This document shows, piece by piece, positions 16,319 to 25,714 of a stretch of 59,701 nucleotides of DNA. The translations under genes were made by a program, and so were the position numbers. The stretch is from Lachnospiraceae bacterium (GTDB taxonomy: Bacteria; Bacillota; Clostridia; Lachnospirales; Lachnospiraceae), in contig JALFLW010000061.1 of the NCBI GenBank assembly GCA_022774505.1, positions 1 through 59,701 on the forward strand. Reading direction: 5' to 3'. Positions within the stretch are counted from its first letter, which is position 1; each line of letters starts with the position of its first letter. A model generated the notes under the pieces. The model was given only the letters and a program-made list of their open reading frames with translations. It did not search any database and was not told the origin of the DNA.

Positions 16319-19033
16319 CTATGATACTCTTTCTTTCTGATAGCGGCAGATCTCTTCTTCAATATCTCTATCAATCCTGCCTAAAATATCAGGATTTGGC
16401 TTTGCCGTATAATATCCCTGGATCAGATCCACTCCCAGCTTGATCACCGTTTCCAATTCTGCCGAGGTCTCCACCCCTTCTGCCAATACCTGAAAATGAT
16501 TTTCATGGGCAAAGATCACAATATCCTTGACAAAATGCTGTTTTTGCGGATTGTCCTGTATCCCACTCAGCAGCATACGGTCGACCTTCACATAATTTGG
16601 CATATAGCGAAGCAGATTCACAATATTGGAATATCCTGTTCCATAATCATCTACTGCTGTCTCAATCCCCATTTTTTCGTAGCCACTCTTCATATCTGCC
16701 AGCGTTTTGTCATCTGCTTCCGTCTGCTCCGTCAGCTCAACAACTACACTGTCCGCATGTTTTGTAAGCTTCTGCTTTAATACTGCTGCTTCCTCTCCGG
16801 AAAGCTGGCTTCCCGGAATACTATTAATAAATATTTTTTTGCCGGACAGTTCTTTTTCTTTCTCATCCACCAAATGAAGAATATTAAAAAATGTTGCCCT
16901 CTCCACATCATACAGACGCTCCAGATGCGATGCGTATTTTATGATATCCAGCGGAGATATGACCGGATGGATCTGTGTCCTCATGAGTGCCTCATAGGCT
17001 ACTATAGAACCATCCTTTGCACTGACGATCGGCTGAAAATGATAAACAAACAGATTCTCATCCAATACCTTTTTCACCAGAGCCGCCTGCTGTTGTTCCT
17101 CTACTGACAAAGTCACATCTGCACTGACCCGCTTTTCGCTTGCCTTATGTCCGTTTTTGCGGCTCACTGCAGCATTCACGAGATCCTCCATCTCTACCAG
17201 ATTCCTGACTCTCTCTGTCTTACTTCCGCTGAAAAGACGTAATTCATAGCGTCCCCCTGTGGAATGATTATATTCCTCCAACATCTTGTCAATCTGCCGA
17301 CGCACTGAATGAATCCTTTCATAGTTAGCCTCCTGTGTCAGCTCGGCCATAATAAACTCATCATTCCCCAGCCGGCAGCACATAGCCCCTTCATCAGCAC
17401 AGTCCTGTATGATCCCGGCTACCTTTCTGATAGCCGCATCTCCTTCATTTCTGCCATATTTTTCATTGATCCTGTCAAGATTTGCCATATCCATAGCCAG
17501 AATACTGATATATTTATTCTCTTCACAGGCTCGTTCCACCATAGGCTTAGAATGTTTTACAAATCCTGTATAATTAAACATTCCCGTCAGTTCATCATGA
17601 ATCTTTCGCTCCTGCACCCGTCGGTTTGTTCTCTGAAGTGCATCCATCCGCCGGAAACATTCCATCCCGATCATCAGATTGTGAAGCCACATATAATAGC
17701 GTTCGTCATATGCCTTTGGTTTATTTCCATAACTGAGTACTGCATATCCAAAACACATATCCTCAAAATACAATGGCGTAAATATATACGCCTTAGGCGT
17801 CTCACTCTTCTCATAAATTTCCGGAAGCATCTGTTCTCTTGGAAAGGTTTCGCTAAATTCAAGCCTGTCCTCTCCCTTGCCGGATGGCCCACAATGAAGA
17901 ACCGGGGCGATATTATCCGTATAATGCCCCTTAAGGATATTCACGCTGGCAGGCTTGTCCTCCCGTATCCATAGGTCATTCACACAAATATGAAAGCTGT
18001 CAAATTCTCTGATCTGATAACTGTATGTCTGGACTGCATCCATCAGCTCCTGAAATGTATTCTGTGATATCCAGTCTTCCGTAAGATGATTAAAACTGGA
18101 ATACAGACTATTTCTGGAAACCTCCGTAGCCCACTGCTGTCTTACGATCTTTCGCGGAATCACACTTTCACAGTGACAGCCACAGCTGCCTCCCAGAAAT
18201 AATGGCGGTTCATAGGTAAATGCCTGTATTTTCTGACCATTCAAAAGATTATTTATACATTCTGCCGCATACCGGCCAAACTCTCCGGACGGGATATCCA
18301 TGGACGTAATCGGACTCGGACTCTCCTTGCCCTCCGGCACAGAGTCATATCCGATCACCGCCACATCCTCCGGCACACGCAGGCCCTTCTCTGTCAAAGC
18401 CTCTGCTACACCGATCGCCATAAGATCATTGGCGCATGCAATTGCCTCCGGCATTTTCCTGTTCTTAGCAAAGAACTCCCGTACAAGCTCCTGACCTCCG
18501 TCATACCAGTAGTCCCCATAAAAGATCATGTCTTCCCGTACCTGTAGTCCATGCTCTTCCATCGCATCAATAAATCCCTGTTGACGCTGGATAGAATGTG
18601 CATTATACTGCGGACCTGTCAAAAATATAATATCCCTGAGACCATGCTTTTCGATCAAATGAGATACCATCCTTTTAATCGGTCTGTAATGATCCAGCAT
18701 GATATAATCATATTCATCACTTTTCCGATCCACATACAGAAGCTTTCCATGAAATTTTTCTCGAAAGTCCTGTTCCAGACGAAGCATCAGGCCGGGTGTC
18801 TGCAATGTTTCCGGCAAAACAACGATACCGTCAAATGCATCATAATTGACAAGTGAAAAAATACTTGTTTCACCCATTTCCCGTTCAGAAGTGTCCTGAT
18901 ACTTCCGATATGTTGCAAAGGTACAGACATCATAATCATAAGCAAATGCCTTCTCTAAAAATCCCTGCATAAAATTCTTTTGATAATTTTCCTCTAACTG
19001 TGAAGATAAAACCGCAATTCTTTTTCTCAACAT
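16319..19033 (-). CDS. LacI-type ligand-binding sensor fused to GGDEF-EAL
   Basis: 904 residues. Residues ~5-290 are a periplasmic-binding/LacI-type sugar-sensing fold (IAVLSSQLEENYQ, DGIVVLPETL, AIACANDLMAIGVAEAL, VAVIGYDSVPEG) with no helix-turn-helix and no signal or membrane segment. A middle region follows, then a GGDEF domain whose signature reads RLGNDEF (degenerate), then EAL with YEALMRT, FINS, ELTE, DDYGTGYSN, KVDR and EGVE all kept. The likely activity is c-di-GMP hydrolysis controlled by a soluble ligand inside the cell. ATG at 19033 follows GGGAGGTGAT; the longer frame to 19069 lacks a site. Confidence 0.88.
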   Translation of the reverse strand: MLRKRIAVLSSQLEENYQKNFMQGFLEKAFAYDYDVCTFATYRKYQDTSEREMGETSIFSLVNYDAFDGIVVLPETLQTPGLMLRLEQDFREKFHGKLLYVDRKSDEYDYIMLDHYRPIKRMVSHLIEKHGLRDIIFLTGPQYNAHSIQRQQGFIDAMEEHGLQVREDMIFYGDYWYDGGQELVREFFAKNRKMPEAIACANDLMAIGVAEALTEKGLRVPEDVAVIGYDSVPEGKESPSPITSMDIPSGEFGRYAAECINNLLNGQKIQAFTYEPPLFLGGSCGCHCESVIPRKIVRQQWATEVSRNSLYSSFNHLTEDWISQNTFQELMDAVQTYSYQIREFDSFHICVNDLWIREDKPASVNILKGHYTDNIAPVLHCGPSGKGEDRLEFSETFPREQMLPEIYEKSETPKAYIFTPLYFEDMCFGYAVLSYGNKPKAYDERYYMWLHNLMIGMECFRRMDALQRTNRRVQERKIHDELTGMFNYTGFVKHSKPMVERACEENKYISILAMDMANLDRINEKYGRNEGDAAIRKVAGIIQDCADEGAMCCRLGNDEFIMAELTQEANYERIHSVRRQIDKMLEEYNHSTGGRYELRLFSGSKTERVRNLVEMEDLVNAAVSRKNGHKASEKRVSADVTLSVEEQQQAALVKKVLDENLFVYHFQPIVSAKDGSIVAYEALMRTQIHPVISPLDIIKYASHLERLYDVERATFFNILHLVDEKEKELSGKKIFINSIPGSQLSGEEAAVLKQKLTKHADSVVVELTEQTEADDKTLADMKSGYEKMGIETAVDDYGTGYSNIVNLLRYMPNYVKVDRMLLSGIQDNPQKQHFVKDIVIFAHENHFQVLAEGVETSAELETVIKLGVDLIQGYYTAKPNPDILGRIDRDIEEEICRYQKERVS

Positions 19034-19086
19034 ATCACCTCCCTCAATAACACTTTCCAGCGAATACACACCCCATATGAATCACA

Positions 19087-19926
19087 TTATTTCTTTACTA
19101 TGATCGTTGTCTTTGAAGGATCTATCTCCTGCTCCTCCAAGATTAACTCATTGATCTTTTCTGCCTTTATTACTCCGGATGCCGGATTCTTTACACTTTC
19201 AATAATCCCATCCGTTTCCACATCTACCGTAGAATATTCAAATGCAAGCGTTGTGTTCAACAGCTTACAGTTTTTCATGACCAGATTGTCCATGTAGCAC
19301 ATTCCCTGAAGGCTTTCTATCAAGCAATTAATAAATGTGACATTTTTTGAATTCCACCCCAGATATTCCCCACAAATATAGGAGTCATAAACCGTGACAT
19401 TTTCACAATTCCAAAATGCATCCTTGGAGAGCATCTTGGCATGGTGAACCTCTACATCCCTACAGCCATCAAAGCAGTAATTTCCCACCAGCCGGAACTG
19501 ATCCAGTTTCATATTACTGCAGTTCATTGCAAAATAATCTCCCTTGGCTGCCACATTTTTCATCGTGACATTATCGCAATGCCACAAAGTCTCTTCGGCA
19601 TGAGGAAGATCAATATTTTCCAGCGTCAGGCCATTTACTCTGCGAAAGCCTTTTGGTGCCTCATATAAGGTATCCTTTATCGAAATATTATCAGTATACC
19701 AGATCCCTGCCCGTGCCATTTCTGCAAAGCTGCAATCCTCTACCCGGATATCTTTACAATACCACAATGGATATTTCCATTGAAAGGATGTGTTACTTAA
19801 TGAAATATCACTGCTTTCCTTCAATGGGGACTCTCCATCCGCAAAAATTGAATATTCAATGGTAAGATCCTTACTATGGAATAATGCTCTCTCTCCTGTT
19901 AATCTCTCTTCTCTGATAACCTGCAT
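19087..19926 (-). CDS. DUF3737 family protein (beta-helix)
   Basis: 279 residues. The start, MQVIREERLTGERALFHSKD, is characteristic of the DUF3737 family, which I recall as a small beta-helix protein of unknown role. Short strands repeat (LWYCKDIRVEDCSF, GIWYTDNISIKDT, LWHCDNVTMKN). No signal peptide. ATG at 19926 follows AAGGAGAAATACA. It shares only the fold type with the beta-helix genes at the left end. Located 53 bases before the GGDEF-EAL gene on the same strand. Confidence 0.8.
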   Translation of the reverse strand: MQVIREERLTGERALFHSKDLTIEYSIFADGESPLKESSDISLSNTSFQWKYPLWYCKDIRVEDCSFAEMARAGIWYTDNISIKDTLYEAPKGFRRVNGLTLENIDLPHAEETLWHCDNVTMKNVAAKGDYFAMNCSNMKLDQFRLVGNYCFDGCRDVEVHHAKMLSKDAFWNCENVTVYDSYICGEYLGWNSKNVTFINCLIESLQGMCYMDNLVMKNCKLLNTTLAFEYSTVDVETDGIIESVKNPASGVIKAEKINELILEEQEIDPSKTTIIVKK

Positions 19927-20050
19927 TGTATTTCTCCTTCATCATTACAATCCGGTGCTTTTCCGTCATTTTCCATACATTCCATTCTCCAATCAAAATA
20001 ATTATACATCATTCCGAATCAAAAGAAAAGCACGACCCCTTTTTGCTATT

Positions 20051-21493
20051 TTATGCCGGTAATTTGCCTCGGTGCTTTCTGCCGGCCTTGTCCCAATTCT
20101 TACTGATCCCCAGACGAAGCAGGAACAAAATCCCTCTGACACAAAGCTCAATGCACATCGCGATCCATACGCCCTTTAAACCGAAACGGGGGGCCAGAAA
20201 TGCTGCCAAAGGCAGGCGGATCAGCCACATACTGCAAAAATTCAGGCAACTCGGGATCAATGTATCCCCAGCCCCCCGAAACACACCTGAAGCAACAATA
20301 GAAGCCGCATACATTGGTTCCGCAAAGGCTTCTATACGAAGCACCGCTGTCCCCAGCTGCCGTATTGCCATATCCGGTGATAATACAGAGATCATCCACG
20401 GTGCGATAAGATACATACAGGCACCGCTGACCGCCATCACAGCCATGCCAAATCCCGTCGCGATCCACCCAAGCCTTTTGGTAAGATCATGTCTGCCCGC
20501 CCCTATACTCTGTCCGATCAGTGTTGTTGATGCCGAACCAATCCCATATCCCGGCATATAACATAAGCTTTCTGCCGTTATAGAAAATGAATTGGCTGCG
20601 ATAGAAATCATCCCCAAAGGTGCTACGATCCTGGTTGACATAATCTGTGCTCCGCTCATGATAAACTGCTCTACACCAACCGGCACGGAAATACATATGG
20701 CCTTTTTGATATCTTTTCTATGAAACCGCAGTCTCTCTCCCTTTCGAAGATGTAAAGCTGGTGACCTGAATAATAAAAAATACATCATACATATCATTAT
20801 TACAAGCTGTGCCAGTGCTGTCCCCAGAGCAGCCCCAAGCACCCCCAGACCAACTCCAGGCACAAACAGTGTCTTTCCAAGAAGTGAAACAGTTCTTGCC
20901 GGGAAGATCAAAACCAGATTAAATAACATATCTAAAAAACACATCAGTACATGAAGTATACTCGGAAGACGCATATTTCCACTGCTTTGAAGCATTGCCC
21001 CGGCAGCCAGATTCATCTGCATGACCGGTAATGCCAGAGAATATATCAGGAAATAGTGAAATGCGTCATGACAGATCTCCCTGCCACCTCCAAGCCACAC
21101 CGGCAGTTCCCTGCTGATCGCCACACCAATGCATAATAATACAAAACTAAAGAACAATGCTGTCACCAGCCCCTGCCGCACGATCCGCCTCGCTCCTTTG
21201 TCATCACCGGCACCGATCCGGTGTGCGACCTGCACACTAAATCCTGTATTATACGCAGAAGTCAGACCGCCCATCAGCCATGTACTGGAAGCCACCAGGC
21301 CAATAGAAGCCGATGCATCTGCCCCCAATCTCCCCACCATGGACGCATCAATATATTCCATGACAATGGAAGAAATCTGTGCAAAAATAGCCGGAATACT
21401 CAGCTGGATGATCAATTCCAGCTGATGTCTCAATGTAAGCTTTTTTCCCTCCCGCAATCCGGCAAGCAGATATGCACTTTTATCTTTTTTCAT
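20051..21493 (-). CDS. MATE family efflux transporter
   Basis: 480 residues, 12 hydrophobic segments. Multidrug and toxin extrusion family, usually driven by Na+ or H+. Typical features are PAIFAQISSIVMEYIDASMVGRLG at the start and repeated Gly-rich helices in two halves. The start was set at ATG 21493, which follows GGAGGACTGAC. Its ribosome binding site lies inside the end of the upstream MalY-like gene and the two frames nearly touch, so translation is coupled. Confidence 0.92.
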   Translation of the reverse strand: MKKDKSAYLLAGLREGKKLTLRHQLELIIQLSIPAIFAQISSIVMEYIDASMVGRLGADASASIGLVASSTWLMGGLTSAYNTGFSVQVAHRIGAGDDKGARRIVRQGLVTALFFSFVLLCIGVAISRELPVWLGGGREICHDAFHYFLIYSLALPVMQMNLAAGAMLQSSGNMRLPSILHVLMCFLDMLFNLVLIFPARTVSLLGKTLFVPGVGLGVLGAALGTALAQLVIMICMMYFLLFRSPALHLRKGERLRFHRKDIKKAICISVPVGVEQFIMSGAQIMSTRIVAPLGMISIAANSFSITAESLCYMPGYGIGSASTTLIGQSIGAGRHDLTKRLGWIATGFGMAVMAVSGACMYLIAPWMISVLSPDMAIRQLGTAVLRIEAFAEPMYAASIVASGVFRGAGDTLIPSCLNFCSMWLIRLPLAAFLAPRFGLKGVWIAMCIELCVRGILFLLRLGISKNWDKAGRKHRGKLPA

Positions 21494-21494
21494 G

Positions 21495-22670
21495 TCAGTC
21501 CTCCATGCACCAGCTTTCAACTCCCTGTTTCAGACGTTTAAGCCCCTCCAAAATATTTTTGCGGCCGGTCGCTGTATTCAGACGCAGAAACTGTGCACCG
21601 TTTCCTCCGAAAATATTTCCCTCCGATAAATACAATCCGGCTTTTTTTCTCAAATAGGCAGACAGCCTCTCTGCATTGTCCGTCAGAGCACTGCAGTCCA
21701 GCCATAACAGATATGTGACATCCAAAGAACCAATCCCGATCTGTGGGATCTCCTGCTGAATATATTCCTTTACAATTTTTTTGTTTTCCTGAATATATTC
21801 CCTTAATGCATCAAGCCATCCGGCTCCCTCTTCAAAAGCAGCAACCGTCACATCCACCGCAAATGCATTTGGTTCTGCCACCTCATCCGTATTTAACGCT
21901 CTCCACATCCGGTGGCGGAGCAGTTCATCCGGCACCATAACCGCTGCTGTCTGAAGACCGGCAATATTAAATGCCTTCGTCGGTGCGATTGCTGTCACGC
22001 TGATCTGTCTGCAGGTTTCGGACACTTTGGCAAAAGGAACATATTCCTTTCCCGGAGCTGTCAGATCACAATGAATCTCATCCGAAAAAACAATAACATG
22101 ATATTTGCAGCAAAGTTCACCGATCCTTTCCAATACATCCTGATCCCAGATATTTCCTACCGGATTATGAGGGTTGCACAGGATCATCATAGAAACCTGC
22201 GGATCGGAAAGCTTCTCTTCCAGATCTCTCCAGTCAATGCTGTATCTGTGTCCATCATATGCCAGCGGACTTTCCACCACAAAACGTCCATTATTGATAA
22301 TTGAATTAAAAAAGATATTATAAACCGGTGTCTGTATCAATATCTTTTCTCCCGGTGTGGTAAACTTTCTTACAGCGGTAGACAATGCCGGGATCACACC
22401 GGTACAAAATATCAGCCAGTCTTTCTCTATATGCAGTCCATGACGACTCTCCCACCACCTCTGATAGGCCTGATACCATGCATCGGGCAAAACAGAATAT
22501 CCAAAGACACCATGTGCGACCCTGCGTTCCAGTGCCTGCCGTACTGCCGGTGCTGTCTCGAAATCCATATCTGCCACCCACATCGGCAGCTCTCCATCCG
22601 GAACATCCCATTTCAGGGAACCGGTATTTCTCCTATTAATTTCCTTGTCAAAATCATATTTTTCTGTCAT
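21495..22670 (-). CDS. MalY/PatB-type PLP aminotransferase (C-S beta-lyase)
   Basis: 391 residues, fold type I PLP enzyme. The PLP lysine lies in APTKAFNIAGLQ; MWVADMDFE at the N-terminus and CNPHNPVG are hallmarks of the MalY/PatB group, which cleave cystathionine or cysteine conjugates. GGAGGG precedes ATG 22670. It overlaps the upstream gene by 4 bases (ATGA) and the MATE gene downstream by coupling, so the three form a transcription unit. A role in handling cysteine conjugates exported by the MATE pump is possible but unproven. Confidence 0.9.
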   Translation of the reverse strand: MTEKYDFDKEINRRNTGSLKWDVPDGELPMWVADMDFETAPAVRQALERRVAHGVFGYSVLPDAWYQAYQRWWESRHGLHIEKDWLIFCTGVIPALSTAVRKFTTPGEKILIQTPVYNIFFNSIINNGRFVVESPLAYDGHRYSIDWRDLEEKLSDPQVSMMILCNPHNPVGNIWDQDVLERIGELCCKYHVIVFSDEIHCDLTAPGKEYVPFAKVSETCRQISVTAIAPTKAFNIAGLQTAAVMVPDELLRHRMWRALNTDEVAEPNAFAVDVTVAAFEEGAGWLDALREYIQENKKIVKEYIQQEIPQIGIGSLDVTYLLWLDCSALTDNAERLSAYLRKKAGLYLSEGNIFGGNGAQFLRLNTATGRKNILEGLKRLKQGVESWCMED

Positions 22671-23683
22671 TTTTTATCCCTCCATATTGCCTGTATAATC
22701 CATTTTTTTGCCTTTTCTTTTGACTGTCCGAAATCCCGGTATACTGTCATATGGTATACATCCCGCTGACTCCATATCCGGGACTTTTTATAATATACAT
22801 CCAACATATACAGATCAAGATTCAAAATGCACTTTTTTTCTTCTGAATGATATCCCCTAAAGATCATATTTCCCTCATAAATACACTGAATGATATCCTC
22901 CAGCTGCCTCTCCCTTGCCTCCGGCTCATACTGATCAATATCTGAAATATCAGCAGCATAGATTACCCTTTGGAGCAGATCAACGATCTGTGCCTCAAAA
23001 ACAGGAAAAGAAAATTCCTGATTTAATAACCGCATAACAAATGTGATCTCCATCGCCGTTTGTCCGCTTTTTCGTATTAATGGCATTTCCCTGATGCCCC
23101 TTATCACTAGCTTTCCCAACTGAAATAATGCATATACAGCATATCCGAAAAGAGCACCCACCACAGGATCCACCAGCAGACCGGTATATTCCATACTGTT
23201 CAGGATCAGTATCTGATATAAAGCCACCAAAAAACCGATCACGGCACCGATTCCAAAGAACCTGAGAGTCTTGCGTAATAATTTGTCTCTGTCTGTCTCG
23301 TGAGCTTTCTTGAAATAAAGCTGCTCTATCATGTATTTTCTTCCCTGCCATTTTGCAAAAGCATATAGATGATATTGACCGGATATTTTCTTTTGTCTGC
23401 CGGAGTCCATGGTAAATTCCATATTTCCTTTGCATTTCCAACGAAGCAAAGAAACTTTTTCCGTCTTGTTTTCAAGAAAAAAGTCCTGAGATGTCATGGC
23501 ATACTCCATCTCAAGACCTTTTTGCCGAAGACGCTGTCTGTGTGCCTGCAGAATATATGCTGCATCTGCACTGACATCCTTAGGAAACAGCTCCTCCTTC
23601 GACCACAGAAATATCTCTTCCGCCAGATTGGAAAAATCCTGCTTCTGTGATTCTCTTTTATTTATCTTTTTATTCTCTGCCAT
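22667..23683 (-). CDS. Uncharacterised protein with two membrane spans
   Basis: 338 residues, not recognised. Hydrophilic first ~135 residues, then two transmembrane segments (FFGIGAVIGFLVALYQILIL and LLVDPVVGALFGYAVYALF), then a ~150-residue soluble tail rich in charged and aromatic residues. ATG at 23683 lies 10 bases from AGAAAGG; the in-frame TTG at 23692 is too close. It heads the operon with MalY and MATE genes. Function unknown. Confidence 0.75.
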   Translation of the reverse strand: MAENKKINKRESQKQDFSNLAEEIFLWSKEELFPKDVSADAAYILQAHRQRLRQKGLEMEYAMTSQDFFLENKTEKVSLLRWKCKGNMEFTMDSGRQKKISGQYHLYAFAKWQGRKYMIEQLYFKKAHETDRDKLLRKTLRFFGIGAVIGFLVALYQILILNSMEYTGLLVDPVVGALFGYAVYALFQLGKLVIRGIREMPLIRKSGQTAMEITFVMRLLNQEFSFPVFEAQIVDLLQRVIYAADISDIDQYEPEARERQLEDIIQCIYEGNMIFRGYHSEEKKCILNLDLYMLDVYYKKSRIWSQRDVYHMTVYRDFGQSKEKAKKWIIQAIWRDKK

Positions 23684-23718
23684 ATGACACAAGCCTTTCT
23701 TAATTGTATGTATTCTTT

Positions 23719-23748
23719 ATATTAAATCAGAGAAAGTCCCCATGTCAA
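23719..23748 (-). promoter_or_regulatory. Predicted promoter for the 23683-20051 operon
   Basis: TTGACA (23743-23748), 18-base spacer, TAATAT (23719-23724), ending about 36 bases before the start codon. Confidence 0.65.
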
Positions 23749-23845
23749 GAAAGTCTTTTTATGCATCATTTTATTCTGTATGCGTCCACAACAATTGATG
23801 ATCATTAATTATATCGCAAAAATCATCTCTCAGATCACCTTCATC

Positions 23846-25714
23846 CTATTGGTAATTTTGTGCCTGTGCATTCCACATCATCGCATAAATTCCATCTCTG
23901 TCTATCAGTTCCTCATGGTTTCCCTGTTCCTGCACCTGTCCGTCTTTTAGCACAACGATCCGTTCACAGAACCGGCAGCTTGACATTCTATGGGATATAT
24001 AAACAGCCATTCTGTCCTGTATCAAACGATCAAATCCTGAATAAATCTCGTACTCCGCCATAGGATCTAATGCACTGGTTGGTTCATCCAGAATAATGAA
24101 TGGTGCATTTTTGTACAATGCACGCGCAATAGCAATCTTCTGTGCTTCGCCGCCAGACACCTCAACACCTTTTATGCCAACATTATACAGCGGATTGTGG
24201 ATTCCCTGTTCCATTTTCCGGACACGATCCCAAATCCCGGCTTTCTCCAAAACCTCTTCTATTTTCTGTTCATCATACTCTTCACTTGCCGCAATATTTT
24301 CTGCCACCGTCATAGCAAACAGCTTGAAATCCTGAAATACCACACCAAACATTGCCAGATATTCTTCATAATCATATTCACGAATATCAACTCCATTTAA
24401 CAAGATCCGTCCCTGTGTCGGTTCATACAACCTGCATAACAGTAAGATCAAGGTTGTTTTTCCTGCACCATTTGGACCTACCAGAGCAATTTTCTCTCCA
24501 TAATGAAATGTGAGATTAATATGCTTCAGACTATCCTGTTTACCTCCGGGATACTGAAAACTTACATTCTCGAACGTGATCACCAGCTCCTGCGGTTTCA
24601 GATCTGCCGTAGACTTATCCCCTGCCTTTTTGTGATTTGGCAGCTGCAGATATTCATAATAGTGGTGTAAATACTGCATATTGAGCAGCACTGTTTCAAA
24701 ATGATCCACCATATATTGGCAGGCACCTCCCAGTGCCGTCAGTGCCGATACATATTTAACAACTTCCGCTCCTGTGATCATTCCATTGATACCTCTGACT
24801 CCGATCACCGTATAAGAAATCACCAAAAGCAATGCCTGCACGATCAGGTAACGGATTTTGATTTTTTCCTGAATATCCAGCTTTCGATCCTGAATGTCAC
24901 ATTTTTCATTCCATACTCCGGTCATGTCACGGAGCAGTAAATCCTTTAAAGCATATAGTCGAATTTCCTTTCCTGTCGCGTATTTACTGAGAATTTCCCT
25001 GTAAAAATAATCATCCTTACGAATTGCGTCCAGACTTTCCTCATAAATTTCATACTGCTTTTTATTGCCCCTCTTGGATATCCACATAAAAAGGAACATG
25101 GAACACAAATTCAGCAGAAAAATAAGGTATATGATCCACTTCGAATTTAGAATCTGCATTGCACCATTTCCAACCAGATTCTGTTTCCTTGTTAATATCG
25201 GTACCAGTACAATAAATGCATAGAAGATGGACGCAACATCGCCAATCAGCACTCCCAATTTATCTGAAAACCAATAAATGCCGCCACTCTCTTTCTCACC
25301 TTCTAATGCTGCTGTCAAAAGCTGCATACTTTCCTGAGATTCCAGTTCCTGATAATCCAGACTTGCCGCTTTCCCTGAAATATCTGCCTTGATCCGATAA
25401 CGGATACTATCCCGCATAGCATTTCCTGCTTTGTCCAAAATATGATACAGAAGCGTCATGACAAAAGTAATTCCCAAAAGCTGATAAACCATGCTCATAA
25501 TGTTACTTTTTGTTTCCTGTGCCACCAATGCATTTAAGATATCACATCCATATACGATCCCCACATAGGGCAGCCCCGCCATAATAATATTTTTTCCAAG
25601 ATTGCATGGCAGGATCCATTTACACAATCTGTGATTGATTCCAATGACATGCATAAATTTCCTGAAAATTTTTCCTGCAGATTCTTTTTCATTACTGATC
25701 GCATTCTGACTCAT
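23846..25714 (-). CDS. ABC exporter, membrane plus ATPase domains (second half of pair)
   Basis: 622 residues. An N-terminal exporter-type membrane domain of about six spans is followed by an ATPase domain with Walker A GPNGAGKTT, signature VSGGEAQK and Walker B FIILDEPTSALD. Catalytic Glu is present. The start is ATG at 25714, eight bases after AGGTGG; the frame extends to 25777 but lacks a site there. It overlaps the preceding exporter gene by 23 bases, so the two are coupled and likely form a heterodimer. Substrate unknown; the upstream leader resembles those of drug-inducible pumps. Confidence 0.9.
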   Translation of the reverse strand: MSQNAISNEKESAGKIFRKFMHVIGINHRLCKWILPCNLGKNIIMAGLPYVGIVYGCDILNALVAQETKSNIMSMVYQLLGITFVMTLLYHILDKAGNAMRDSIRYRIKADISGKAASLDYQELESQESMQLLTAALEGEKESGGIYWFSDKLGVLIGDVASIFYAFIVLVPILTRKQNLVGNGAMQILNSKWIIYLIFLLNLCSMFLFMWISKRGNKKQYEIYEESLDAIRKDDYFYREILSKYATGKEIRLYALKDLLLRDMTGVWNEKCDIQDRKLDIQEKIKIRYLIVQALLLVISYTVIGVRGINGMITGAEVVKYVSALTALGGACQYMVDHFETVLLNMQYLHHYYEYLQLPNHKKAGDKSTADLKPQELVITFENVSFQYPGGKQDSLKHINLTFHYGEKIALVGPNGAGKTTLILLLCRLYEPTQGRILLNGVDIREYDYEEYLAMFGVVFQDFKLFAMTVAENIAASEEYDEQKIEEVLEKAGIWDRVRKMEQGIHNPLYNVGIKGVEVSGGEAQKIAIARALYKNAPFIILDEPTSALDPMAEYEIYSGFDRLIQDRMAVYISHRMSSCRFCERIVVLKDGQVQEQGNHEELIDRDGIYAMMWNAQAQNYQ

